64,000 bases of DNA from Natronococcus sp. A-GB1. Its GTDB lineage: Archaea; Halobacteriota; Halobacteria; Halobacteriales; Natrialbaceae. The stretch spans positions 1-64,000 of the forward strand of contig NZ_JARUKW010000003.1 of NCBI RefSeq assembly GCF_029688845.1, written 5' to 3'. This document shows, one piece after another, positions 16,578-25,769 of this stretch (the stretch's first letter is position 1; each line of letters begins with the position of its first letter). Position numbers and translations under genes: made by a program. The notes beneath the pieces were generated by a model. The model did no database searches and was not told where the DNA came from. It worked only from the letters and a program-made list of their open reading frames with translations.

Positions 16578-16759
16578 CGTACTCGACGTACGCACCCTGA
16601 TCGGTATTGTTAAGCACCGCAAACCTTCGCTCGTCTGAGACGTGACGACAGCGTCGACGGGTCGGCTCCGCGTCGTCGGGCGTAGGCGGCGACTACCCGG
16701 GGCGGTCGCCGGGTTCCGGGACCGAAACGACTACCGGGTCGCGTTCGTACCACCGTCCC

Positions 16760-18592
16760 ATGGGACGCTACGACATCGAACGCTACCTCAACGTTCGCAG
16801 CGCCTACGGGGCCTCCTTCGGTCCCGACGGCGAGCGACTCTCCTTCCTGATGGACACGACCGGCACCGCCCAGGTCTGGACGCTCGAGGGACCCCGCGAG
16901 TGGCCCGAGCAGCGCACGTTCTACGACGAGCGGGTGACCTTCGTCTCCTGGTCACCCGAGCGCCCCGAGCTGATCTTCGGGATGGACGAGGGCGGCAACG
17001 AGCGCGCCCAGCTCTACCGGCTCGACGCCGACACCGGCGAGATCGAGAACCTGACCGCGATGCCCGACGCGAAACACCGCTGGGGCGGCTGGAGCCACGA
17101 TGGCGAGCGGTTCGCGTTCGCCTCCAACCGTCGCGACGAGTCCGTCTTCGACATCTACGTCCAGGATCGCGACGCGATCGGAGACGGGGCCGAGCTCGTC
17201 TACGAGGGCGACGGCTGGCTCTCGCTGGCGGGCTGGAGCCCCGACGACTCCCGGCTGCTGGTCTCGCAGGCGTACTCCAACTTCGATCAGGACCTCTACG
17301 TGCTCGACCTCGAGAGCGAGGAACTCGAACACCTCACGCCCCACGAGGGCGACGTCCGCTATCAGGGCGCGAGCTGGGCGCCCGACGGCGAGGGGATCTA
17401 TCTCGTGACCGACGAGGGCGACGCCGACACGCTCTACCTCGCGTACCTCGACCTTGCAAGCGGCGAGCTCGAAACGGTCGTCGACGACGGGGAGTGGAAC
17501 GTCGACGGGATCGCGCTGGACGACGAGACGGGCCGGTTCGTCTACTCGAAGAACGTCGAGGGCTACACCGACCTCACCGTCGGCGAGTTCGACGCCAATG
17601 AGCCGACCGAGTTCGAGACCTTCCCGGAACCGGATCTGCCGGGCGGGGTTGCCGGCGGCGTAAGCTTCGATCCCGACGCCGAGCGCTTCGCCATCTCGAC
17701 GACCGGGGATACGGTCAACACGAACGCCTTCGTGGTCGACGTCGAGACCGGCGAGACCGAGCGCTGGACGGCGGCGCCGACGGGCGGGATCCCGCCCGAG
17801 ACGTTCGACGAGTCGGAACTCGTCCACGTCGAGAGTTTCGATGGACTGGGAGTGCCCGGGTTCCTCACGCTTCCCAGCGAAGACGAGGCGAGCGAGACCG
17901 AAACCGGCGAGGGCGTCCCCGTTATCGTCGACATCCACGGCGGCCCCGAGAGCCAGCGCCGGCCGTCGTTCTCGAGCGTCAAGCAGTACTTCCTCGATCG
18001 CGGCTACGCCTACTTCGAGCCCAACGTCCGGGGATCGGCGGGGTACGGCGCCGACTACGCCGCCTTAGACGACGTCGAGAAGCGGATGGACTCCGTGGCC
18101 GACATCCGGGCCTGCGTCGAGTGGCTGCAGGGCCACGAGGCTGTCGACCCCGACCGGATCGTCGCCAAGGGCGGCTCCTACGGCGGTTTCATGGTGCTCG
18201 CGTCGATGACCGAGTACCCCGACCTGTGGGCCGCAGGGATCGACATCGTCGGTATCGCCAACTTCGTCACGTTCCTCGAGAACACCGGCGACTGGCGCCG
18301 CGAGCTGCGTGAAGCCGAGTACGGCAGCCTCGCCGAGGACCGCGAGTTCCTCGAGGAGATCTCGCCGACCAGCAACATCGAGCACATCGCGGCGCCGCTG
18401 TTCGTCCTCCACGGCGAGAACGATCCCCGCGTGCCGGTCGGCGAGGCCGAACAGATCGCCGAGCAGGCCGAACAACAGGGCGTCCCGGTCCGCAAGCTGA
18501 TCTTCGACGACGAGGGCCACGGCTTTTCGAAGCTCGAGAACCGCATCGAGGCCTACTCGGCGATCGCCGACTTCCTCGACGAGCACGTCTGA
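16760..18592 (+). CDS. S9 family prolyl oligopeptidase-like serine peptidase
   Basis: A 610-residue cytoplasmic peptidase. Residues 1-350 form a beta-propeller-like domain with repeated FSPDGERL/WSPERPELIF-type blades that limits access to small peptides. Residues 380-610 are the alpha/beta-hydrolase domain with VDIHGGPESQ as oxyanion region, GGSYGGFMVL with nucleophile S473, D555 in ENDPRVPV, and H587 in EGHGFS. These place it with acylaminoacyl-peptidase and dipeptidyl-peptidase-like S9 enzymes (subfamily S9C-like). No signal peptide is visible. It stands alone on the plus strand. Substrate preference cannot be read from the sequence. Confidence 0.92.
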   Translation: MGRYDIERYLNVRSAYGASFGPDGERLSFLMDTTGTAQVWTLEGPREWPEQRTFYDERVTFVSWSPERPELIFGMDEGGNERAQLYRLDADTGEIENLTAMPDAKHRWGGWSHDGERFAFASNRRDESVFDIYVQDRDAIGDGAELVYEGDGWLSLAGWSPDDSRLLVSQAYSNFDQDLYVLDLESEELEHLTPHEGDVRYQGASWAPDGEGIYLVTDEGDADTLYLAYLDLASGELETVVDDGEWNVDGIALDDETGRFVYSKNVEGYTDLTVGEFDANEPTEFETFPEPDLPGGVAGGVSFDPDAERFAISTTGDTVNTNAFVVDVETGETERWTAAPTGGIPPETFDESELVHVESFDGLGVPGFLTLPSEDEASETETGEGVPVIVDIHGGPESQRRPSFSSVKQYFLDRGYAYFEPNVRGSAGYGADYAALDDVEKRMDSVADIRACVEWLQGHEAVDPDRIVAKGGSYGGFMVLASMTEYPDLWAAGIDIVGIANFVTFLENTGDWRRELREAEYGSLAEDREFLEEISPTSNIEHIAAPLFVLHGENDPRVPVGEAEQIAEQAEQQGVPVRKLIFDDEGHGFSKLENRIEAYSAIADFLDEHV

Positions 18593-18941
18593 CGATCCCT
18601 TCCCACTCGTCGTTTCGACGACTGCGGATCCGCCAACACCAGTGTCCTCGCGTGAGACCGACCGCGTAGCGGTGTCTCCGGATGCGTCAAGCACACTGTA
18701 GACGCCCAACATTTCTCACCTCTGGAAGTAGCTCGAACGAAACACTGTTTTGTTAGGTGTTCGGAAATTGGGGCAATTTTCCACGATTCGCTAGATAATC
18801 AAACAACTATATTCATTCAAGCCAAACGTTTATTTTATTCCCATCGGGTTTTCCTCTCAGACGCAACGACACGGGAACCAGACAGTCCGATCCGAGAGAG
18901 GAATCGTCGCGAAACCGGCCGAGTAGACACTAATTCCAACG
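18593..18941. other. Gene-free gap with AT-rich upstream region
   Basis: No reading frame of quality was seen in these 349 bp. Bases 18745-18845 are AT-rich and include TTTATTTTATT at about 18828-18838, a plausible TATA element for the downstream propeller gene with a leader near 80 nt. Nothing else was recognised. Confidence 0.4.
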
Positions 18942-21101
18942 ATGGTTACCAGAGACGGAAACACGACGCGTCGTACCGTGCTGAAGCTGACCGGAGCGGC
19001 CCTCGTGGCCGGGGGACTCGGCGCCGGCCCCGCGAGCGCGGAGTCGGACGACGACTGGACCGAAGCGGACGTCCCGTCGGACGTGGAACTCTCGGGTACG
19101 GCGATCTCGAGCCACGGACCGGTCGCCGCCGGCGAGGGCGGCGTCGTCCTCGCTCGCCGGGTCACCGGCTGGGAGCCGATCATCGAGGTCGGTCCGACGA
19201 CGGAGTCGAACCCCCTGAACGATATCGCGGTCACCGACGACGGGCGCCACGTCTGGTTCGCCGGGGGTAGCGGCGTCATCGGCCGCTACGACGTCGAGGC
19301 CCACCAGCTCACCGACTACTCCGCGCCCGAAGTTGAGGACGAAGACGGCGACACGAGCGAGAAGACCAGCACCTGGGAAGCGCTCGACGTCGCCGGCGAC
19401 GCGGGCGAGGAACGGGTCGTTCTCGCGAACGGTTCTGGCGAGGCTCTCCCCGGCGAACTCACGGACGACGGCGGCGTCGACTGGGGTACGGTGATCGAAC
19501 CAGGAGCCGGAACGACGATCACCGGCGTCGCGCTCTACGAGCGCGACGCTGGCTTCGTCGCCGACTCCGAGGGATCGGTCTACGAGACGACCGACGGCGG
19601 CGAGTCCTGGAGCGAGGAGGGCGTGTACGTCGCCGAGGTCGGACTCGAGGACATCGCGGCCGCAGGCGAGAGCGACGCAACCGCAGTCGGCGAGAGCGGC
19701 TTCATCTACGAGTACAACGATCCCGGCTGGGACGAGGCCGACGTCGGCGAGGAGACGGTCCTCGCCGTCTCCCGGAACGACGGCGACGGGCTGGCCGTCG
19801 GCGCCAGCGGGTTCGTTTACGAGCGGACGGACGACGAAACGTGGGAAGAAACTGTACAGCCCGCCGAGAGCGACCTCCGGGGTGCGGCGCTCGGTACCGA
19901 CGGTTTCCTCGACGTCGCGGTCGGCGCGTCCGCGACCGCGATCGAGCAGGGAAGTTATCCCGAGGGGACGGACCTCCCACAGACGATCACGCTCTCGAAG
20001 GAGGTCCCCGCACCGATCGAGTACACCCTCGAGGTCAACGGCGAGATCGCGGCGCTCGATGCGGATACGGAGATCGAAGACGGCACTGTCGAGGGGACTC
20101 TCGGCAACGGCGACGAACACGAGTTCGCCTTCGACGGTCGAATCGACGACTTCGAGGTCTCTCGAGGCCCACTTCCGCAGTTGAACGTCTCGGTCAACGG
20201 GCTCGAGGTGTCGCCACTGCGTCTCTCCGACCGGGAGTGGTCGGTAGTAGACGTCCCGATCGGGAGCGCGCTGTACGGCGCTGCAGCCGCGAGTTCGCCG
20301 ATCGCCGCCGGCGAGGGCGGTCGCGTACTCCGTCGGGAGGACGGCGAGTGGTACGTCGTCGCCGACGACGGCCCGACGGGTAACGAGAGCCCGCTAAACG
20401 ACGCCGCGGCGACCGCCGACGGCGACGTCGCCTGGGTCGCCGGCGGTAGCGGCGTCGTCGGCCGCTACGACCTCGCGGACGACGAACTCGAGGACTTCTC
20501 CGCACCGATGGAGATGACGAGTACCTGGGAAGCGGTTGCCGTCGGTGGCGACGCGGGTAGCGAGCGGGTCGTCCTCGCGAACGGCTCCGGCGAGGTCCTT
20601 CCCGGCGAGTACGACGGCGAGTCCGTCGACTGGGGCGACGTCGTCGAACCCGGCGGCGGCTCCAGTGTTGGAGGAGCGAGCTTCCTCGACGACGCGACGG
20701 TCTACGTCTCCGACACGAACTCGAAAATCTACCGCAGCGACGACGCCGGGGAGAGCTGGGAAGAGATCGGTATCGACGGGGGGAGCGTCGCGCTCACCGA
20801 CGTCGCCGCGAGCGACGACGACGTTCACGCCGCAGGTGGTGACGGTTCGACGTTCCGGTACAACGGCGCCGTCTGGACGAAGAAGGCCGCCGCCGACGGA
20901 GAACTCCTCGGAGTGGACCGACGCAACGACCGCGGCGTCGCCGTCGGCGCGAGCGGAACGGCGGCCACCCGACGGCTGTACGGCTGGGAGGCCGACGAGA
21001 CGCCGACCGACGCCGAGCTACGGGACGTCGTCCTGACCGACGACTTCCTCGATATCGCGGTCGGCGGCGAGGGGACGGTCCTCGAGCGCGACCGTCGGTA
21101 A
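18942..21101 (+). CDS. Tat-exported tandem beta-propeller protein
   Basis: A 719-residue acidic protein with a Tat signal (TRRTVLKLTGAALVAGG, cleavage likely after GPASA near residue 33). Residues 36-330 and 415-719 are clearly duplicated: both contain AAGEGG-VL, NPLND/SPLND, AGGSGV-GRYD, TSTWEA, RVVLANGSGE-LPGE and an Asp-box (DGGESW, DAGESW). This repeat style belongs to the YCF48/BNR-like propellers. A shorter beta-rich linker (about 340-415) joins the two halves. It should act at the cell surface, possibly as a binding or scaffolding protein; no catalytic motif was seen. The function is unknown. A flippase-like gene follows after 168 bp with its own promoter-like box. Confidence 0.8.
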   Translation: MVTRDGNTTRRTVLKLTGAALVAGGLGAGPASAESDDDWTEADVPSDVELSGTAISSHGPVAAGEGGVVLARRVTGWEPIIEVGPTTESNPLNDIAVTDDGRHVWFAGGSGVIGRYDVEAHQLTDYSAPEVEDEDGDTSEKTSTWEALDVAGDAGEERVVLANGSGEALPGELTDDGGVDWGTVIEPGAGTTITGVALYERDAGFVADSEGSVYETTDGGESWSEEGVYVAEVGLEDIAAAGESDATAVGESGFIYEYNDPGWDEADVGEETVLAVSRNDGDGLAVGASGFVYERTDDETWEETVQPAESDLRGAALGTDGFLDVAVGASATAIEQGSYPEGTDLPQTITLSKEVPAPIEYTLEVNGEIAALDADTEIEDGTVEGTLGNGDEHEFAFDGRIDDFEVSRGPLPQLNVSVNGLEVSPLRLSDREWSVVDVPIGSALYGAAAASSPIAAGEGGRVLRREDGEWYVVADDGPTGNESPLNDAAATADGDVAWVAGGSGVVGRYDLADDELEDFSAPMEMTSTWEAVAVGGDAGSERVVLANGSGEVLPGEYDGESVDWGDVVEPGGGSSVGGASFLDDATVYVSDTNSKIYRSDDAGESWEEIGIDGGSVALTDVAASDDDVHAAGGDGSTFRYNGAVWTKKAAADGELLGVDRRNDRGVAVGASGTAATRRLYGWEADETPTDAELRDVVLTDDFLDIAVGGEGTVLERDRR

Positions 21102-21240
21102 CCGTTCCGGTCGGATCGAACCCGCCGTACCAGCCAGTGGCCCCGCGCGAATCTCATCTCCGAAGTGGGACCTCAATCAACCTCTCGAGTCACCGAACAC
21201 ACACTCGAGAGAGACATTCAGGACTCCGATTCCACCGACG

Positions 21241-21247
21241 TTTTTAG
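21241..21247 (+). promoter_or_regulatory. TATA-like box of the flippase-like gene
   Basis: TTTTTAG lies about 25 bp before ATG 21270. It would sit inside the coding region if the longer upstream reading were used, so it supports the shorter start. Confidence 0.45.
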
Positions 21248-21269
21248 CGTCGAATCTGTAGGGGCGTCC

Positions 21270-22304
21270 ATGCAGTGGCGGCGAGCGGTCGCCGGACTCG
21301 TCGTTGCAGTCGGCGTCGTGGGACTGTTTGTCACCGGCGTCGGCTGGAACGAGGTGCTCGAACACGTCCGAGCGGCGCATCCCGTCACGCTCGCGGGCGC
21401 CCTCGTCGCGGGTCTCGGGATGCTCGCACTTCGGGGCGCGCTGGTCAAACGGCTGCTGGCGCCGATCGACGGCGCGGCGAGCGGAACGACGTTCGCGACG
21501 GCGTACCTCTCGGGTTATTTTGCCCGGAGTGCCCTTCCGTGGGGTCGTTCGACCGGAACGCCTGTGATGGCGTTCCTGCTCGCGCGGGACTCCGACTCGG
21601 AGTTCGAGGACAACCTGGCGGTCGTCGCCGCCGCGGAGGGGTTCAACCTCGTCGGAAGTCTGGTGCTCGCCGGAATCGGCATCGCGATCTTCGCCACCGT
21701 CGGCGGCGGGTCGATCGATACCGTCATTGGCAGCCTCGCGGTCGCCGGCGGCGGCGGATTGCTCACCGCCGGCGCCCTGGTCGTCATGTTCAACCGCGGC
21801 GTCGCACGCCGGGTCTCGTTCGGATTCGCGGCCCGCTGCGAGACCGCCATCGGCTCCCTCCCGCGGCTTCCGAGCGTCGAGGGGCATCTCACGAACCGGA
21901 TCGACGGCTTCTTCGGAACGCTCGAGGCGATCCAGGCCTCCCGACGCACGCTCGTCGCTGCGTTCGGGATCGCGGTCGCGAGCTGGCTGCTCAACGCCTT
22001 GCCTCTGTACTTCGGACTGCTCGCGCTCGGCGTCGACGTTCCGCTGGCGCTGGTGCTCGTCTGTGCGCCGCTGGCCTCCTTCGGCGGGATCGTTCCGCTG
22101 CCCGGCGGCAGCGGCGGGATCGAGGTCGTGCTGGCGAGCCTGCTGGTCGCGACCGCCGGGGTTCCAGCCGACGTCGCGACCGCGGGGGCGATCCTCTACC
22201 GGCTGACGACCTACTGGGCACACTTCGCGATCAGCGGGGCTGTGGCCGTGCTGGTCTCGGTGTTCGGAACGAAGCCCGCGCTTCCGATCGATCGCGGCCT
22301 CTGA
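21270..22304 (+). CDS. Flippase-like membrane protein (LPG synthase TM domain)
   Basis: A 344-residue protein with about seven or eight membrane helices in the pattern of the UPF0104/AglD-like flippase family, related to the membrane domain of lysylphosphatidylglycerol synthase. Recognisable parts are YFARSALPWGRSTGTPVMAF (residues 84-103), the EGFNLVGSLVLAG segment and the C-terminal PLPGGSGGIEVVLASLL. Proteins of this type are thought to move lipid-linked sugars or lipids across the membrane. No glycosyltransferase is attached or adjacent, so the substrate is open. Start 21270 was preferred over a 35-codon longer reading because the first helix follows directly and a TATA-like box lies 25 bp upstream. 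Confidence 0.82.
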   Translation: MQWRRAVAGLVVAVGVVGLFVTGVGWNEVLEHVRAAHPVTLAGALVAGLGMLALRGALVKRLLAPIDGAASGTTFATAYLSGYFARSALPWGRSTGTPVMAFLLARDSDSEFEDNLAVVAAAEGFNLVGSLVLAGIGIAIFATVGGGSIDTVIGSLAVAGGGGLLTAGALVVMFNRGVARRVSFGFAARCETAIGSLPRLPSVEGHLTNRIDGFFGTLEAIQASRRTLVAAFGIAVASWLLNALPLYFGLLALGVDVPLALVLVCAPLASFGGIVPLPGGSGGIEVVLASLLVATAGVPADVATAGAILYRLTTYWAHFAISGAVAVLVSVFGTKPALPIDRGL

Positions 22305-22381
22305 TAGCGTCTCAAGCCCGAACTACAGTGGCGAACCCGTTGACGAGGTTCGCTTCGTCCCTGCATTCGGCGCTCAAAACG

Positions 22382-23443
22382 CTAGTCGATGACGCCCGTC
22401 TTCGTCGCAACCTCTCGAGCGGCCCGCTCGTTCATCCCGTTCCCCAGGATCGTGTAGCGGTCGCGGATCTCGTGGCAGGTCGTCAACGCCTCGATCACCG
22501 TCTCGTCGTCGATGCCGAGTTCGGCCGCCGTCGTCGGCGCGTCGATGCTGTCGAGCGCGTCCCGAATGTCCTTCCAGATGCCTCGCTCGCCGCCGTGGAG
22601 GTAGGCGGTTACGATCGAGCCGACGCCGACCTGGTGGCCGTGCAGGGCCGTTCCGGGCGCGAGACGATCGAGCTGGTGTGAGAAGAGGTGCTCGGCGCCG
22701 CTGGCGGGTCTCGAGGAGCCGGCGATGCTCATCGCGACGCCCGAGGACATCAGCGCCTTGGTGACGATCCAGGCCGACTCCTCGAGCCCGGGCCGGACGT
22801 GGTCGGCGTTGTCGACGAGGATCTCGGCGGTCATCTCCGAGAGCGCGGCGGCGTACTCGGAGTACTCGACGTTCTGGAGCCGACGGGCCAGCCGCCAGTC
22901 CATGACGGCGGTGTAGTTCGAGATGATGTCGGCACAGCCCGCCGTCGTCAGTTCCCAGGGGGCCTCCGCGAGGACGCCCGTGTCGGCGATCACGGCGAGC
23001 GGCGGCTCGGCGGCGACGCTGTGGCGGGTGTCGCCGTCGGGCACCGAGCCGCGGTTGCTGACGATCCCGTCGTGGCTGGCCGCGGTCGGCACGGAGAGAA
23101 ACCCCATCTCGAGGTGTTCGCTGGCCATCTTCGCGATGTCGATCGCCTTCCCGCCACCGATGCCGACGAGGTAGGAGACCTCCTCGGCCTCGGCGGTCTC
23201 GATCACTTCCTCGACGGCGTCGAACGACGCGGACTCAACGCTGACGACCGCGGGCTCGATGCCGGCGGCCTCGAAGTCGGCCGCGATCGGTTCTGCCGCG
23301 ACCCGACGCGGCGTCGGGCTGGTCACGAACAGCGGCCGTCCCTGCAGGTGGAGTTCGTCCACGGCGTCGACGACACCCGACAGTACGTCGTGGCCGACGA
23401 TGACGTTCCGCGGAAGGCGAATCCACGTGGACTTCTCGAACAT
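22382..23443 (-). CDS. egsA: Glycerol-1-phosphate dehydrogenase [NAD(P)+]
   Basis: A 353-residue enzyme that reduces dihydroxyacetone phosphate to sn-glycerol-1-phosphate, the stereo-defining backbone of archaeal membrane lipids. Signatures are the nucleotide-binding VGIGGGKAIDIAKM (about 93-106), SVPTAASHDGI, and metal-site His residues in SGAEHLFSHQLDRL and ALHGHQVGVGS; Zn2+ is the usual metal. Length matches archaeal EgsA. It faces the flippase-like gene convergently with 77 bp between them. A reductase of the geranylgeranyl family, which acts later in the same lipids, is encoded at 60.9-62.2 kb but is not linked to it. Confidence 0.95.
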   Translation of the reverse strand: MFEKSTWIRLPRNVIVGHDVLSGVVDAVDELHLQGRPLFVTSPTPRRVAAEPIAADFEAAGIEPAVVSVESASFDAVEEVIETAEAEEVSYLVGIGGGKAIDIAKMASEHLEMGFLSVPTAASHDGIVSNRGSVPDGDTRHSVAAEPPLAVIADTGVLAEAPWELTTAGCADIISNYTAVMDWRLARRLQNVEYSEYAAALSEMTAEILVDNADHVRPGLEESAWIVTKALMSSGVAMSIAGSSRPASGAEHLFSHQLDRLAPGTALHGHQVGVGSIVTAYLHGGERGIWKDIRDALDSIDAPTTAAELGIDDETVIEALTTCHEIRDRYTILGNGMNERAAREVATKTGVID

Positions 23444-23526
23444 ACGGTAGCTGAGTCACCACCGGGATATACGTGTTGTTGCTCGCCGACACGACCGGCG
23501 ACGAGGACTCGAGACGCAGTCGGGAG

Positions 23527-24516
23527 TCAGAAGGTGTCGAGAATCCCCAGCACGCGCTCTTCGCTCTCGCGGTCGGGCTCGTGTTCGCTCCCGTCGCGGT
23601 CGCTCTCGAGGTGGTCTTCGACCGAGCGGGCCATCGCCTCGCCGATCGGCGTCGACTCCCAGCCAAGTGCCGCGAGTTTGGCGGTCGAGAGGACGTGGGG
23701 ATACTCCCGATAGAGCACGTAGTCGTCGGGCTCGATGGCGCCCGCCTCGAGCTCGCGGGGACCGGCGGTGACGACCTCCACCGTGGTGTCCAGCTGGTCG
23801 GCGATCAGGACTACCATCTCCTCGAGCGTGACGAGCCGCCTGTCGCCGACGTTGTAGGCTTCGCCGGCGTCGCCGCGTTCGGCGACGATCCGCAGAGCAC
23901 TGGCGACGTCCCCGACGTACGCGCGGTGCCAGAGGTTCGTCCCGTCGCCGGGGACGACGACCCGATCGAAGCGGTTGACGCGGTCGATCCAGAAGTCGAG
24001 TCGCTCGGTGTAGTCGTGAGGGCCGTAGACGATGCAGGGTCGGACGGACATGGCCCGGACGCCTCGCTCCGCGGCGGCGAACACCGCACGATCACCCTCG
24101 GCCTTGCGGGGACCGTAGGTCGCGCCGGAGTCGTCGACCGCCTGCTCCGGGCTGCAGTCCGCGAGCGGGGTCTCGTCCTCCCGCTTGGGGATCTCCTCGC
24201 GGCCGTAGGCCGCCCCGCTCGAGACGAAGACGTACGCCTCGCAGTCGTCGAAGATCCGGGTCGCCGCCTGGACGTCCTTCGGGTAGTAGGCGACGCAGTC
24301 GAAGACGGCGTCGGGGTCGACCTCGAGCGCAGCCGCCTCGAGCGCCGAGTCGTTCGTTCGATTGCCCTCGATCCGACGGACGCGGTCGTCGTCGGCGAAG
24401 GGGTTCTCGTGACTCCCGCGGTTGAGGAGCGTCACGTCGTAGCCGTGTTCGAGCAGTTCCTCGACGAGGTGACGACCGATGAAGCGCGTGCCGCCAATAA
24501 CGAGTGCGTCGTCCAT
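23527..24516 (-). CDS. NAD-dependent epimerase/dehydratase family protein
   Basis: A 329-residue extended short-chain dehydrogenase. The Rossmann motif is VIGGTRFIGRHLVEEL at residues 6-21 (GGTRFIG), followed by TLLNRGSHENPF. The serine site is VSSGAAYG and YGPRKAEGDR provides a YxxxK (Y-G-P-R-K). The GGTRFIG form and W-H-R-A-YVGDVA stretch are common in the haloarchaeal UDP-glucose 4-epimerase-like and mRNA-binding-like (CSP41) branch. Substrate is unknown. Start ATG 24516 sits at the beginning of the Rossmann strand; the longer upstream frame is Arg-rich and non-coding in appearance. It is divergent from the DUF123 gene. Confidence 0.88.
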   Translation of the reverse strand: MDDALVIGGTRFIGRHLVEELLEHGYDVTLLNRGSHENPFADDDRVRRIEGNRTNDSALEAAALEVDPDAVFDCVAYYPKDVQAATRIFDDCEAYVFVSSGAAYGREEIPKREDETPLADCSPEQAVDDSGATYGPRKAEGDRAVFAAAERGVRAMSVRPCIVYGPHDYTERLDFWIDRVNRFDRVVVPGDGTNLWHRAYVGDVASALRIVAERGDAGEAYNVGDRRLVTLEEMVVLIADQLDTTVEVVTAGPRELEAGAIEPDDYVLYREYPHVLSTAKLAALGWESTPIGEAMARSVEDHLESDRDGSEHEPDRESEERVLGILDTF

Positions 24517-24641
24517 GTGCGGTCGTCGTCGCTGGAACGGAAAACGGTAGCGAAGCCGACGGTTCGGGCGAACCGTCGTGGCCGAGTGCGGCGCTCGAGT
24601 CGAGTCGGCGACGTTTTGGTCGGGGCGAGTCGAGATCGGGT

Positions 24642-25067
24642 ATGGGCGGGACCTACGTCCTCGCGATCGGCGTCGATCGACCGCTGAGCCTCGAGGTCGG
24701 CGCACTCGGGATGCTCGAGTTTGTGGCCGAAACGTACGCCTACGTCGGCAGCGCGTTCGGCCCCGGCGGGTTCGCTCGCCTCGACCGCCATCGCGAACTG
24801 GCTCGAGGGGAACGCGACGTTCGCCACTGGCACGTCGACTACCTGCTCGGTCACGAGGCGACGAGCCTCGCCGCGACCGCACGGTTTCCCGACGCCGACC
24901 GGGAGTGCGAACTCGCCGGTGTGCTTCCGGGTGAAACGGTCCCCGAGTTCGGCGCCTCGGACTGCGACTGTCGATCACACCTGCTCGAGACGCCCGGTCT
25001 CGAGGCGCTGCTCGATGCGGCCGACGAGGCAGGGGGCGTTCTCGAGACCCGGTCCCGAGCCGACTAG
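24642..25067 (+). CDS. DUF123 (GIY-YIG-related) nuclease-like protein
   Basis: A 141-residue protein with the DUF123 pattern: GTYVLAIGVDRPLSLEVGAL at the start, ETYAYVGSAFGPGGFARLDRH, HWHVDYLLGH and ECELA. DUF123 is a distant GIY-YIG relative, found alone in archaea and fused to endonuclease III in some bacteria, which suggests a DNA-processing role that has not been settled. The start was set at ATG 24642, because the upstream extension of the frame is basic and overlaps the divergent epimerase promoter. It is followed 33 bp later by the CMD-family gene on the same strand. Confidence 0.85.
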   Translation: MGGTYVLAIGVDRPLSLEVGALGMLEFVAETYAYVGSAFGPGGFARLDRHRELARGERDVRHWHVDYLLGHEATSLAATARFPDADRECELAGVLPGETVPEFGASDCDCRSHLLETPGLEALLDAADEAGGVLETRSRAD

Positions 25068-25099
25068 ACGTTATACGGGTCGCCCGCGAACCCGGAACC

Positions 25100-25693
25100 A
25101 TGTCCAAGACGGACGCCGACCCCGAACTGCGCGACGACGCGATGGATCGATTCCCAGTTCCCGACTACGAGGACCTCTCGGAGGATCTCCAGGAGCGGAT
25201 CGCCGAGGAGACCGAGCGTGCCGGCTTCACACCCAACGTATTCTCCGCGCTCGCCTACAAGCCCTCGCACTTCCGGGCCTTCTTCGAGTACCACGACGCC
25301 TTGGTCGAGGACACCGCCCTCGAGCGCGAGGAGATCGAGATGATCGTGGTCGCCGTCTCCGGCGTCAACCACTGCTACTACTGCAACGTCGCCCACGGCG
25401 CGCTCGTGCGGATCTACGCCGACGATCCGTTACTCGCCGACCAGCTGGTCGCGAACTACCGAACCGCCGATATCAACGATACCCATCGGACGATGTTAGA
25501 CGTCGCCGTGAAACTCACCGAGCGACCGACCGAGGTCGAAGCGGAGGATCTCGAGGCGCTGCGCGAGGCCGGCTTCAGCGAGGAGGCGCTGTGGGACATC
25601 GCCTCGGTGACGGCGTTTTACAACCTGAGCAACCGGCTGGCGATGTTCGCCGGGATGCGCCCAAACGACGAGTTCCACACGCTCGGGCGGTAG
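25100..25693 (+). CDS. Carboxymuconolactone decarboxylase/AhpD-like protein
   Basis: A 197-residue helical, acidic protein of the peroxidase-related CMD superfamily. The active-site-like motif is HCYYCNVAHGALV (C-x2-C followed by His three residues on), as in AhpD, where the two Cys form the redox-active disulfide and the His relays protons. Earlier residues (FTPNVFSALAYKPSHFRAFFEYHDAL) are typical of the family. It probably acts as a thiol-dependent peroxide-detoxifying enzyme in the cytoplasm, but the reductant partner is not evident nearby. ATG 25100 is the only sensible start. Confidence 0.87.
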   Translation: MSKTDADPELRDDAMDRFPVPDYEDLSEDLQERIAEETERAGFTPNVFSALAYKPSHFRAFFEYHDALVEDTALEREEIEMIVVAVSGVNHCYYCNVAHGALVRIYADDPLLADQLVANYRTADINDTHRTMLDVAVKLTERPTEVEAEDLEALREAGFSEEALWDIASVTAFYNLSNRLAMFAGMRPNDEFHTLGR

Positions 25694-25769
25694 CGGCCGC
25701 GACGCTCAAACGCACGTTTCACCCTTCTAAAAGTACTTGTTCGATCGGCCCGCAAGTCCGATATCCGAC

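Noticed and set aside
15954-16613. 219-codon plus-strand frame of V, I, L and F opposite the poly-Asp gene
   Set aside because: The hydrophobic run is the complement of GAC/GAT triplets. The minus-strand reading has a promoter-like box, start and membrane helix.
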